A stretch of 64,000 nt of DNA from Cololabis saira. Taxonomy: Eukaryota > Chordata > Actinopteri > Beloniformes > Belonidae. The notes under the pieces were generated by a model. That model did no database searches and was not told the origin of the DNA. It worked only from the letters and a program-made list of their open reading frames with translations. The stretch spans positions 14,771,941 through 14,835,940 of the forward strand of contig NC_084607.1 in the NCBI RefSeq assembly GCF_033807715.1. Reading direction: 5' to 3'. Shown here in pieces: positions 34,192 to 47,300 of the stretch (position 1 is its first letter; each line of letters opens with the position of its first letter). Made by a program: the position numbers and the translations under genes.

Positions 34192-35088
34192 CAGTGGTGG
34201 ACAGTCACAGAGTAAATTTACTTGAGTACTGTACTTAAGTACATATCCAGAGGATTTGTACTTTACTTGAGTATTAGATTTCTTTGGTACTTATTACTCT
34301 TACTTAAATACATTTCCAAGACAAATATTTTTACTTTTACTCAAGTACATTTCTAGGAAGGCTGAAAAGTACTCGTTACTTTCAGGTCTGCTCTTTTTTC
34401 TTCTTCCCTAAAATCCTATTGGACACAAGCTGTTTTTGTCAAAGGAAGAGACCTATCACAGTGCACGCTCTCCACTGGGATGTACGTAAAGCGGAAATAC
34501 GTCAAGCCTCCTCAAAACGATACCGCCAAAGTAGCCTGCGTTTGTCAAGACAGAGCCACAACAATGGCTACGCCTGCGTCAGGAGAAGAAAGACAATCCG
34601 CTGAGTCGTCTGAGTCTGATAATGAGCCGGACTCGGAGCAGGGACTTTCACAAAATCCTTGGCCGGATCTTAACTCAATATTTGAGTTTGACCGAGTAAA
34701 AAACGAGGGCACAGACAAACCACAGACATTTATTTTCAAATGTTTATTGTGTCTGCCGAAGCAGAACTACCTCTCTGCTTTCAACAATTCAACATCAAAT
34801 TCTCAGAAACACGAGTTAAAAGATCCTTAAATTAATTTAGAAAAAATATAGTACGGTAATTTACTGATGTGGAAAATAAGAAATTTACTCTTACTCTTAC
34901 TTTTACTTAAAGTAAATTTAAAAGCATTTACTTTTGGATACTTAAGTACCTTTAAAAACAAGTACTTTTCTACTCTTACTCAAGTAATATTTTGACTGAG
35001 CTACTTTTACTTGTAACGGAGTAAATTTTGACCAGTAGTATTTGTACTCTTACTCAAGTACTGGGGTCGAGTACTCTGTCCACCTCTG
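34192..35088 (+). mobile_element. hAT transposon, 897 bp, with 8-bp target duplication
   Basis: Left end CAGTGGTGGACAG and right end (reverse complement) CAGAGGTGGACAG match at 12 of 13 bases. ACAATCGG flanks both sides (34184-34191 and 35089-35096). Both ends carry many ACTTAAGTA/ACTCAAGTA words, as in the 12477 element, so the two families are probably related. It encloses a BED-finger relic, which shows it is an internal-deletion derivative of an autonomous element. Confidence 0.95.
34564..34830 (+). pseudogene. hAT transposase N-terminus with broken BED zinc finger
   Basis: The frame starts MATPASGEERQSAESSESDN, an acidic serine-rich leader. It continues PWPDLNSIFEFDRV and FKCLLCLPKQNYLSAFNNST, then SNSQKHELKDP and a stop. 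The CxxC pair (codons at 34741 and 34750), a spacer with SAFNNSTSN, and a histidine are the layout of a BED finger, which anchors hAT transposases to subterminal repeats. In an intact finger the end reads like 'SNLxxHIxxxH'; here the second histidine is lost and the protein ends at once. The rest of the transposase is deleted. About 89 codons remain of a protein usually over 600. Confidence 0.75.
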
Positions 35089-35099
35089 ACAATCGGTAG

Positions 35100-35668
35100 T
35101 CAGCTTAAACAAACTTATAAAAACATAGTGGCCACAGGAAGATCACAGGTAATGCTTGAACAAACAGTACCCCAAGTGGACGTATCTTGGGATCTTGTTC
35201 TGGAGTGAGAGGAACAATGGAACAGGCAGATCGGGGCTCTGTACCGGTCTCCTGTGAACAGAGAGATGAGCTCAAAGGCGAGACTGTTTTAACCAGTCGA
35301 TCTCTGTTCCTACATTCACCAACAGTCATGAATTATGTCTGAAAAAACAAGGTTTCAAATACAGGCATCTTCTCGTTGTTTCTTGATGCGCCTGGACTGG
35401 GAAATTCAGTCGTCATGGAGAAACTGCTCCCAGACATGCAAAGAAGCTATATGCTTCAAACATCTGGATGCTTCTCTAGGGAGGTGTTTTGGGCATGTTC
35501 AATCTGGAGATGGTTCCGAGGGGAACCCAGGACACACTGAAAGTATTATACTCCTTTGCTGGCCTGTAATGTAATGGTGTCCTCTGCAGAACAGCTGAAA
35601 GAGGCCTCTTGGCCTAGGCTGCTACCCCCTGCGACCCAGACGTGGAAAATTGGAAGTTAATGGATGAA
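35100..35668 (+). mobile_element. LINE 3' region with GATG-type tail
   Basis: It starts as decayed polyprotein sequence (AAGTGGACGTATCTTGGGAT, then GTACCGGTCTCCTGTG). It passes through GGGAGGTGTTTTGGGCATGT, AACCCAGGACACACTGA and GGCTGCTACCCCCTGCGACC, and ends ATGGATGAATGG. This order matches an abundant fish LINE whose last exon encodes '...REVFRAC...' and which ends in (GGATG)n. Frames are broken by several stops and deletions. It abuts the hAT's right target duplication, so the hAT landed in or beside it. Confidence 0.85.
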
Positions 35669-37270
35669 TGGGCGCACTCAGTTTGTCTGAACTTTCCCTA
35701 TCCCCGCTATCAATTAAGTGGAATGACTTAATGGCTCTTGGAGGCTAAAAGTAGCCAATCATTTTTGACGTGAAACATTTTCCCTAAGTGGTAACATTGA
35801 CCTTGTTTCGACAAACATATATTCTGTTCTAATACGAAACTGTTTTGATTCACAGTTTTTCAGTTATTCAAGTTTTTGCTCCTGACCATGTAATAATTGA
35901 GATATGGAGGTTTTAATTCTGGATTCTTCCTTTTTAATCCATACTCCCAATAAATAAAATGCTCCATCAATCTAGACAGAACTTCTTTTTTTGCCAACGG
36001 CGTAATGGACTACAATTCTTAAAACTAGCAAAACAATCTTCTCTCTTTTACGCAAATAAAATAAAAATATGTTTTTTTTTTGCAGTGTAAATTGTGGCCT
36101 GAGCTGCTGGACGCTGCCTGAGCATATGTATTCAAACTCGGTGGCACCATCAGCACCGGCACATTACAAACAGGACATTCTTTCGCAAACAAAGGCTTTA
36201 ATGCTGCATCTATTTGGAGAATCAAAGAGCCGTGGATGACGCCGTGGTATTTTCAGAAGGGCACTGTAAATCAAATGCTTGAAAAATGTTTAAAAGCCCT
36301 ATTTGCACAATCCAAAACGGAGCGAGCAGAAAGAGTGTGAGGTGAAGACCACACACTGGCATATTAACTATCATTATCCCAAACTTTCAAAGAAAGTGAG
36401 AGATTACAGAAAATCATGTAACGCTTGAAAAGTTAAAAGAAATTCTTGGCTTTTGTGTTGAGTTTTGAAAACAAAAGAGAGCCTTTATTGTGACTGTGGC
36501 ATACTGGAAAAAGAAAATAGAAGCAGTTCCAATAACTGGTGCGCAGAACGTACAGAGGCTCCAGAACTGCCTTAAAAGACGTTTCAGCTTTACTCCACTG
36601 TTGTCAGCGTGTTGCAAAGGATATTCATTTATGTATTCATTATTGAATATTTCTAACATGGTTTTGTGTGGCGACTAAAGCAGCTTAGTTCTCTTGGCTG
36701 CCACAGAACATAATCATCAGTGGAAAAGCAGCTCATAAGTGTTTTTTAATTAAAGCGTCTTGCTTAGAAATGTCTGAGGCGGCCTCAAATCTCAAAGCAG
36801 CATGTTGTCGAGAGAAGGGATGTATTATTTTCAGGTCAAAATTATATTCTCTGCAACATCCTATCAGAAACAAAGACCTGGAGCGACTTTTTCATGTTTT
36901 CAGACTGCACATGTAGATGATGGGAGGAAAATACCGTCTGAAGCCAGCGCTGTTGGTCCAGCTCTTCTATTCAGGCCTGATCCGTTCAACAAGAGTGTCT
37001 CTTCATCACAACCCGTTTTTACTGAACCATAAGAAGTTCAATGATTTGCATCAGAGGCATATGAAATGTGCTGGAAAACTAATAAAAAAGTGGAGGAGCA
37101 CACTGAGATACCAAAAAGTAATCAAGTTTTGAGGCTGGTAAAATATTTAGTTTGGAAATTTCTACATTTAGCCGTAATTAAAAATTTACTTTAGAAAAAC
37201 CCCTTGATTTAGGATTTAATTAAATATTTATTTTGGAAGCTTAGCAGTTAGTAAAATATTTATTTAGGGA
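35669..37270. other. Unique stretch, no gene recognised
   Basis: About 1.6 kb with short frames only and no repeat recognised. Confidence 0.45.
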
Positions 37271-37274
37271 CTTC

Positions 37275-38065
37275 TGTCATGCCCACTTTTGGAGAGCACT
37301 TTGGTCGGCAAGTTCCGGGTCTCTTCCCATTTCCTCAAACAGCAAAACAGAGATTGTCTGTAATGGTTCAAAATCAACCGTCTCCGAAGCTGACAGCTTT
37401 TCTCTTGTTGTTGATAATTGCTCTGTGTCCCCCTTCACACAGGTGAAGAGTCTGGGTGTCATCCTCCACGGTGCTCTGTCTGTCCAGTCCATCATCAGGA
37501 CCGGTACCATTCGTAAGCACCGCTGTCCTCGTTCACATCCTTGTCACTTCTCACCTGGATTACTGCAGCTTCTCATTCACAAATCCCTCCATAAACTTCA
37601 ACTGGTTCAGAATTCAGCTGCACGCACCATCGCCAGAGACCTCCCCCCCCCTCCCTTCCTTCCTCCATCCATCACATCACCACAGCATCATTAATCCCGC
37701 TGCAGCTTCACCGGCTTCCAGTCAAGTTCCTCATTGAATTCAAAATCATGCTGTTGACATTCCAGACCATTTGTAACCTTGCCCCTCATATCAGTCTGAC
37801 CTCCTTCATGTTGCCAATCCCACTCATACCCTCACATCCTCCTCCTCCATGCACTTGGCTGTCCTCTCCACCCGTCTCGCCACAATCTGAGCCCACTTAT
37901 TGAATCCCCACCTAAAACTCATCTGTGTACGCTTTTCTCTCCCATATTCGTACATTATGGTTTTATTTATGGTATTATGGGTTTATTGTTTGTTCTTTCT
38001 CACGTTATGCATGGTATCTTGAGAGCTAGAAAGGTGCCTATGAATAAAATACGTTGTCGTCGACT
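37275..38065 (+). mobile_element. L2-type LINE remnant with 3' tail
   Basis: The frames shift but keep the L2 order: VKSLGVILHGALSVQS, then LVHILVTSHLDYCS, LQLVQNSAARTIARD, LHRLPVKFLIEFKIMLLTFQ and LAPHI. L2 proteins read 'VxNLGVxxDxxLSF...LVHxxVTSRLDYCNxL...LQxVQNSAARxxxR...LHWLPVxxRIxFKILLLTxxxxxxxAPxYL'. The 3' end, GAAAGGTGCCTATGAATAAA, is a variant of the L2 tail (cgctatataaataaa). Stops and a C8 run at 37645-37652 break the frames. Confidence 0.85.
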
Positions 38066-39584
38066 TCAAAGTTGTGCTTGTGCTATATCAATAAAATGTA
38101 TTTCCTAAACAAATCTAGCCTGCGTGCGTCAATGAACATAAAATCCCTGAAAATAGGTGTTCTATCTGGATCCCACTCGGCCCACCCACATAAACAAACC
38201 CAAGTGGACAATCCCAGTTTTTAAAATATAGTCTTGACAGGTAACAGGAAGTAACACAGGAAACACAAATTACAGCGGAACCCTCAGGCACTTCTGGGAT
38301 GTCTAATGATTGATTAAAAATCAAATTACAAAGCAACACCACAGCCGGCTACGGATAATAAGTACTTACTAGGTCAGCAAAAAAGTGTTGGGTTGCTTGT
38401 TGTGTCAAAAAGACAACCAGCATGTTAACCTTCACGTAAGACGCTCCAGCAGATCTCTGGAACTAAAAGCATTTTTCATTGTAACTACGGTAATAAAACT
38501 GAAATAGTAGCACTTAAAGTCAAAGAATGATATTCAGCACAGCTGTAACCGAAGCGTGTTTTTTCTTTTTTGCTTATTTAACTTCATATCCTAACATACC
38601 TTAGGCACAATGGTGTCACTTCCTGAAGTAAAAGCATTTTATGGCACCAAAACTAAATGTCATCAAGAGTATAGGGGAGTGCGAAATAGAAAGCTCTCAA
38701 GTAGAGTGTGGCTTTCTGGGGGAAATCACTTTCTTGCAAATGGAATAAAGAAAAACTGTCAAAAGATCTGCCAAGTGAGAAGCAATTTAAAAGTTTCAAA
38801 AGATAGCTTAAAAAAAAAGAGGAAGGGCTTGAAATGTTCTGGAAGCTCAGTGAAACGGCTCAGGGTCTGACGGCCTTTTGACCAAATGGGAGCAGAGTTG
38901 ATCAAAGAGGCCAGAGAGAAAGAAGAAGAATGTGGAGGAAGTGAAGTATGTAAGGTTGGATGAGGTCAGCGAATTCAGTAAATCCCAGAGGGATTTGTGA
39001 CAAACCTCAGAATCTTGATCTATTTCCCATATTGAAGTCGGTTCTGTTGAGTGTCGGAGCGCTGCTCCCAGGTTCAGAGTGCGCTCCGATGACCAAGTAC
39101 TTACGCTGCTACTATATTTATGAGCTGAAGGTTTTCAGGAAACATGTACATCTGTACATCTGTCACCAAGATGAAATGATTTGTAGTGTAAACAGTTTTT
39201 TGTCTCCAGACTCTTCACTTGAGCTGGATAACAAGAGGCCTCTCAGAGTCACGGAGGGCAGGAAGGAGCTTCAGCATCCAGCTTTATCAGCAGATCAGCT
39301 GTTCAATCATTTAAATCGACTACCCTGAGCAACTACCTGTGGACGGGCCCTCAGTTGGTGAAATCGATAGAAGCAAAGAGTCATCAGACAGAGAGACTGA
39401 GGGTTTGGTCGTATCATCTGTCACAACAAGGACTCTACATCGTGGCAATCACAACACAGGGGTCCTACTCTGATGTTAGATGGGGGGTCTAGCTCTTTAA
39501 CAGCTACCAAATGAGAATTGAATATGTGCCACAGAGTGACATCATTAATACCACCAACTGTAATCCATGGGGCGCTGGGTAGCT

Positions 39585-39587
<3 letters not shown>
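38066..39587. other. Unique or unclassified sequence, no gene recognised
   Basis: Frames of 86 codons (38610-38870) and 122 codons (38960-39328) show no family features. No repeat recognised. Confidence 0.45.

Positions 39588-39679
<92 letters not shown>
39588..39679. repeat. (TA)46 array, left of a hAT
   Basis: About 92 bp of TA. Together with 40544-40633 it brackets a hAT element. Confidence 0.97.
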
Positions 39680-39683
<4 letters not shown>

Positions 39684-40540
39684 TAGGGGTGTAACAATAC
39701 GGTATACGATATTGAGGTCATGATAACGATACGATGCTATAGCAGTATTTTTTCTAACAACCTTGAATGAGGAACATAAGACTGGAAAACATTTATTTGA
39801 AAGACACAAAATACAAAACAATGCTGTGCGTTGGCCCTATTGTTACAGTTTGTAATGTGTTATAACTGTTTAGGTTTTAAAGAGCAAGCCAGGCCAACCA
39901 TTTTCCACAAACTGAACTAAAAGTAAATGTCAGGTTTGCATTATGCATCTTCAGTTTCATACAAGTACAAATATTTTGCCACAAACTGAATAGTTTCTCT
40001 CATGTATGACTTGACTTTTTTCTTTTCCAGAAATTTAACAACTAAAATTAAATAAAGAAATGAATAAAAGTAAATAAATAAACTATGAAAAATCCCAAAC
40101 TCAAAATGCAACATGACTGTTATTTATCTTCTGACAGAGCTAAGAGCTTCAGCCACATGCTCCCAGCCTGAGGCCGTAAGGTGAACCCCGTTATCGTTAT
40201 CCCATTCACACCTTTGGGGACGACACAATCTTTACATCATAAAAAAGATTGATTCATGCTCACCTTATAAGTAAAAGTTCGGAGCTCAAAACCCCCCAAG
40301 AGTCCTGTGATCGGGACCGCAAAACGGGACTAGTTTCTTCTGAGTGTAGTAAGATTTTGGTCCGCGGGTCGAGGCGCGGTCGCCATGTGATCCCGCTGCA
40401 CCAATAGGATGCGCGTTACTAGTAAACACAATATATTAATATTAATTACCCAATATCGTGCTACAGTTTGTCACCTCCACGACACGTATCGTGATGTTTT
40501 TGTATCGCAAAATTTCGTGGGACAATATATTGTTATACCC

Positions 40541-40543
<3 letters not shown>
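39684..40543. mobile_element. hAT element, 860 bp, inserted in a TA array
   Basis: The ends are TAGGGGTGTAACAATA and, as reverse complement, TAGGGGTATAACAATA (15 of 16). Eight flanking bases are ATATTTAT on the left and ATATATAT on the right, a duplication with one difference inside low-complexity sequence. Subterminal ATACGATA/ACGTATCGTGATG words match the 16813 family. No transposase frame seen. The symmetrical TA arrays on both sides suggest insertion into a pre-existing array. Confidence 0.88.

Positions 40544-40633
<90 letters not shown>
40544..40633. repeat. (TA)45 array, right of a hAT
   Basis: About 90 bp of TA immediately after the hAT terminus. Confidence 0.97.
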
Positions 40634-40636
<3 letters not shown>

Positions 40637-41684
40637 TATATATCACACTGACAAATATGTGGCCAGTTGCATGCTTTTAAAACACTTGGAGCAACTCTGA
40701 AGAGAAGAATATGAAACCCTTCACTTCTTTCTGCAGATCACAAACTATCAAGGTCATGAACGCCTCACAGAAAGTACAAACAGGTACTATCTCATAAAAT
40801 GGTACTTCACACCCTGCCACTAGTTCACCACAATTTAAATGGCACTGCGCACCCGACAAATGCGACACCACAGATCATTTTTTTCCAGCAATATTAAAGC
40901 TGAAATGTTCCTTTTTCAGTATGTGACCTCAACCTGTCGCGTGTACAAGTGCACGAGAAATCTCCCAGGTACGTGCCAATAAAAGCTAAATCTTATTTTA
41001 ACAATTTGAATATTCAGTCCTTATTTTCTCAGAATGACGCATTCATTCTTTTCTCTTTTATGACCAAATCAGACAAAAGGAGAAACTATAATTTTTTTCT
41101 GCTCTGAAGCATCGTTTATGCTTCTATGTCAAACATCGTTGTATGTCAACATTAGAGGGAAACCCTTTCATTGTCACCTCCGTCAGAGCCTGACGTGCAC
41201 CTCCACAGACATGGAACTACACGTCGGGTCGCCGCACACGTTGTTCATCACACACCCCAACAAATATAACTGTTCTGGTTGGTGGGGTTGTATTTTTTTG
41301 TAGGTATTTCTTTGTTTCCAAGCAAATAGTGAGGTTTCTGCAATTTCGATTAAAAGTTATGTTCAACATGTTTTAGTTCAGCGTTTTTCTGTTTTAATTC
41401 ACAAGAACTGTGATGGGAAAACAAGGAAGCAACCATGCACATGATTTCAGTGTGTCGCAAAGTTGTGAGGGGAATAAAATAATTCCTTTCTGTGGTGGAA
41501 AACACCACGATTTCCAATTCTGTCAGAGACGTAGCTTCCTGAAGGTTGCGCTCCATGTCTCGGTCAGTTGCACCGGAGGGAGCGACTGATTCCAGGGGGC
41601 ACTTTAATCTGAGAGGTAGACACAAACAGTTCAAGTTTGATTTAGGTTCCCTGTTTTTCTGAATTTGGGTTTAGAACAAAAACC
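40634..41684. other. Unique sequence, no gene recognised
   Basis: Nothing recognised. Confidence 0.45.
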
Positions 41685-41717
41685 ACGCGCGCGCGCACAC
41701 ACGCACATGCACAAACA

Positions 41718-41791
<74 letters not shown>
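41685..41791. repeat. (CG)n-(CA)n microsatellite
   Basis: A short CGCGCG run is followed by imperfect, then perfect CA repeat, about 107 bp in all. Alternating purine-pyrimidine sequence of this kind can adopt Z-DNA. Confidence 0.95.
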
Positions 41792-41794
<3 letters not shown>

Positions 41795-42095
41795 TTATCT
41801 GTTTTGCTTCTTTTTTTGAAAAACAGACAACCAAATAGACACATGTTTGAATTTAACACATTAATTTAAGCTTGAAGGACTCCATTTGTATCGTTGGCTG
41901 TCCTCCAGCTGGAAGGTCAGAGGATTAATCCAGGTGCACTCGGGCAGGACATTGAACCCTGCATTAGTGTCCGATATTCCCATCAAGGTATAAAAACAAA
42001 CTAGTGCTGTAAATAAAATAAAATAGAAGCACCGTTTGAGTGTTTGTGTGCTCTGTAGAAGCTGGACGAGTTTAAGAAGGCGCTCTGTGAGGATA

Positions 42096-42097
<2 letters not shown>

Positions 42098-42180
<83 letters not shown>
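42098..42180. repeat. (AT)n microsatellite, 83 bp
   Basis: Perfect AT array. Confidence 0.98.
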
Positions 42181-42187
<7 letters not shown>

Positions 42188-44000
42188 CAGCGCTAAAATC
42201 ATACAGCGCCTAAATCATACATATTGACGAAAATATTGTATCATGCTGGAAAACTGTTTTCTTGCTGGTTGCCGAGGAAACTCCCAGCAGGGAGGGCATC
42301 CCAGCAAGTGAAAAAGCAGCCCTGCTTCCAACATCGCTGCATGTCACATGTCATTTTAGGTCCAACAAGTTTTTACATGCATTAAAATAAACACAACCAC
42401 ACAAAATCAGCGGGCGTTTCAAACGCTGGTGGGCTCAGGTAAACAAAACAGAAAGAAAAACAACAAACAAGCGATGAGTTCCGCTGTTGGAAGCAGCTTG
42501 TAACATTAAACAAAGTGGCCAGTCCTGCTCTTATTGTAAAGCATTCGGTTCTCATTAAAACTTAACTTTGTCGATCCACATTACTTAGAAGTTACGTAGA
42601 AGTTACTGATTTTGATTGATTCGATTGATTTCTCTGTGTACTGCAAACACACAAAGAAATAAAGTTTGAACCTAATGGCTCTCAATCCCCTGATGTGACG
42701 TATACCGCTGGATAAGCATTTCCAACAGAAGACCTGACGTACGCAGGCCGAGGGCGAGCCAAACTGAAGCTCAAGGAAATACGTGCACGTCTATGAATAT
42801 GCTTTATGTTACACCGTGGTGACTAGTTTTCTCCATCTTTAGGAAAAGAGGATGAAACAGCTTCTCCTGTCACGAATTAAATAGTAGATAAAACATTTTT
42901 TGTAAGACCATTTGGTGTTCTGAACTATTACAATCTTTGTTTACAAAATCAAAACAGATTGGCATCGCAGTGTTGATTTTATTAATAGCTTTTACCCTCT
43001 GTTTCAGCGATCAGCTCGGAAAGGTCATGCACAAGCCGTCCAAAGACTTCACATTTTTTCCCCTCCACTGAACATCTGATAAGAAACCACAATGAGTTGT
43101 GACAATCCCATTCTGACACATTAAACATGTTGAAAAATATGCTTATCGCGCTGTGGCGCAGGGTGAATGTTAATTGGCCAGAGTTTATCACAATGAAGAA
43201 TTTGAATGACAACAACATTGTTTGAGAGATAAAAATTATCATTTTAAATGTCTTCCTATTCAGTACCCCTCTCACCTCCGCGACCTTCTCCCAGAGTGGA
43301 GGTGCCCCTTTGCATTTCAAATCAGCAAAATAAAGATCCTTGCTGTGAAAAGTTCACAAGGTCTCATTTTTCATTTAGCCTTTGAGACTGAGTCGCTACC
43401 TTGTTACAATTTTATTAGCGGACCGACTCTCAGTCCAACGGTGTCTTGATGCATCTGATCACATTAAGCTTTGTGTCACTTTAAATATTCACCAAACTAC
43501 TTTTTTTGGTTTTGTTTTGCTTTTTGAATGCAATGAAAGTGCCATCTGTGCAATGAAACTTTTAATGATTTATTGATTTAAAAACTGGATATAAAACCAT
43601 CCTGAGCCTTTGAAGAGAGCAAGCGCATCCCTTATTTTTCCCTCCATCTGCCATGTTGATTTGCCAGCCTTTTACACACTGGTCTTCTCTTTTTTTCTGC
43701 AAACACATTGTGAAGTAATTTCAAACTTTTGCCAAAACAATATCTTTCCGTGGTAAAGTTTGGACTAGGAGGATGGAGCTTGTCAAGAGCTTTCATGAAC
43801 TTGTGTGGGAGGGGAGGGGGAGGGGGTAATAATCACTGCCAGCAGTAAATTTCACTAATAAAGGAAATGTAGCACCTAATTTCTGGCGTACCAGCTGTTT
43901 CTAATCAACAATGATCTGAGTCTGTCTTTGCTTTTTGTTACAAAATCATCTTATTTGAATTCTGAAAGCTCAGTTTTCGGTTCTGCGTGTGTCTTTGCAG
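42181..44000. other. Unique stretch, no gene recognised
   Basis: Short frames only. No transposon recognised. Confidence 0.45.
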
Positions 44001-44136
44001 TGATGCTGCGTGTCCTGATGATGCCGCGTGTCCTGATGGTGCTGCGTGTCCTGATGATGCTGCGTGTCCTGATGATGCTGCGTGTCCTGATGATGCTGCG
44101 TGTCCTGATGATGCTGCGTGTCCTGATGATGCTGCT
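44001..44136. repeat. 18-bp minisatellite, about 7.5 copies
   Basis: Seven full units and a partial eighth of TGATGCTGCGTGTCCTGA in tandem, with single-base variants in units 2 (C for T) and 3 (G for A). Because 18 is a multiple of three, both strands stay open and translate as repeated LRVLMM or SSGHAA. No gene is implied. Confidence 0.95.
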
Positions 44137-46914
<2,778 letters not shown>

Positions 46915-47003
46915 CAAATCAAACTTTATTTGTTAAGTGCTTTTCATACAAAACAAAAAATGCAGAACAAAGCGCTTTACATAAAACATAAAACTTAATA
47001 ATG
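46915..47003 (-). mobile_element. L2/SINE-type 3' tail, antisense
   Basis: CAAATCAAACTTTATTTGTT, AAGTGCTTTTCATACAAA and CAAAGCGCTTTACATAAAAC form the reverse complement of a fish retroposon tail ending in 'GCGCTATATAAATAAA'-type sequence. It leads directly into a C run and CA array. Confidence 0.7.
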
Positions 47004-47016
47004 CCCCCCCCCCCCC

Positions 47017-47070
<54 letters not shown>

Positions 47071-47084
47071 CTCACACACACACA
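47004..47084. repeat. C16 run plus (CA)n
   Basis: A C run of about 16 is followed by about 65 bp of imperfect CA repeat. Confidence 0.95.
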
Positions 47085-47300
47085 GCGATTCGCACAAGTA
47101 TATGGCTGGGCACTCATGTACAAAGAGTGCGGCGCACAAAAAACGTGCATACGCCACTTTCTACGCTCACGGTCGGATATACAAAGAATGACTTGAACGT
47201 AGAAAGTTGCGGTCTTTTACGCACACACCAAGGCTGGCGTACGCACTTTTCTGAGGTTTTGTCCGTTGGCGACTCTCACTGGTGATGCAGTGAAGTGCAG
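47085..47300. mobile_element. GCGTACGC-type DNA transposon fragment
   Basis: CATACGCCACTTTCTACGCT, then GGCTGGCGTACGCACTTTTC and GTCCGTTGGCGACTCTCACT follow a common teleost element rich in TACGCA words. The superfamily is uncertain, and no ends or target duplication were found. Confidence 0.45.

Noticed and set aside
41631..41859. CVCVCV-type small protein
   Set aside because: CA-repeat artefact.
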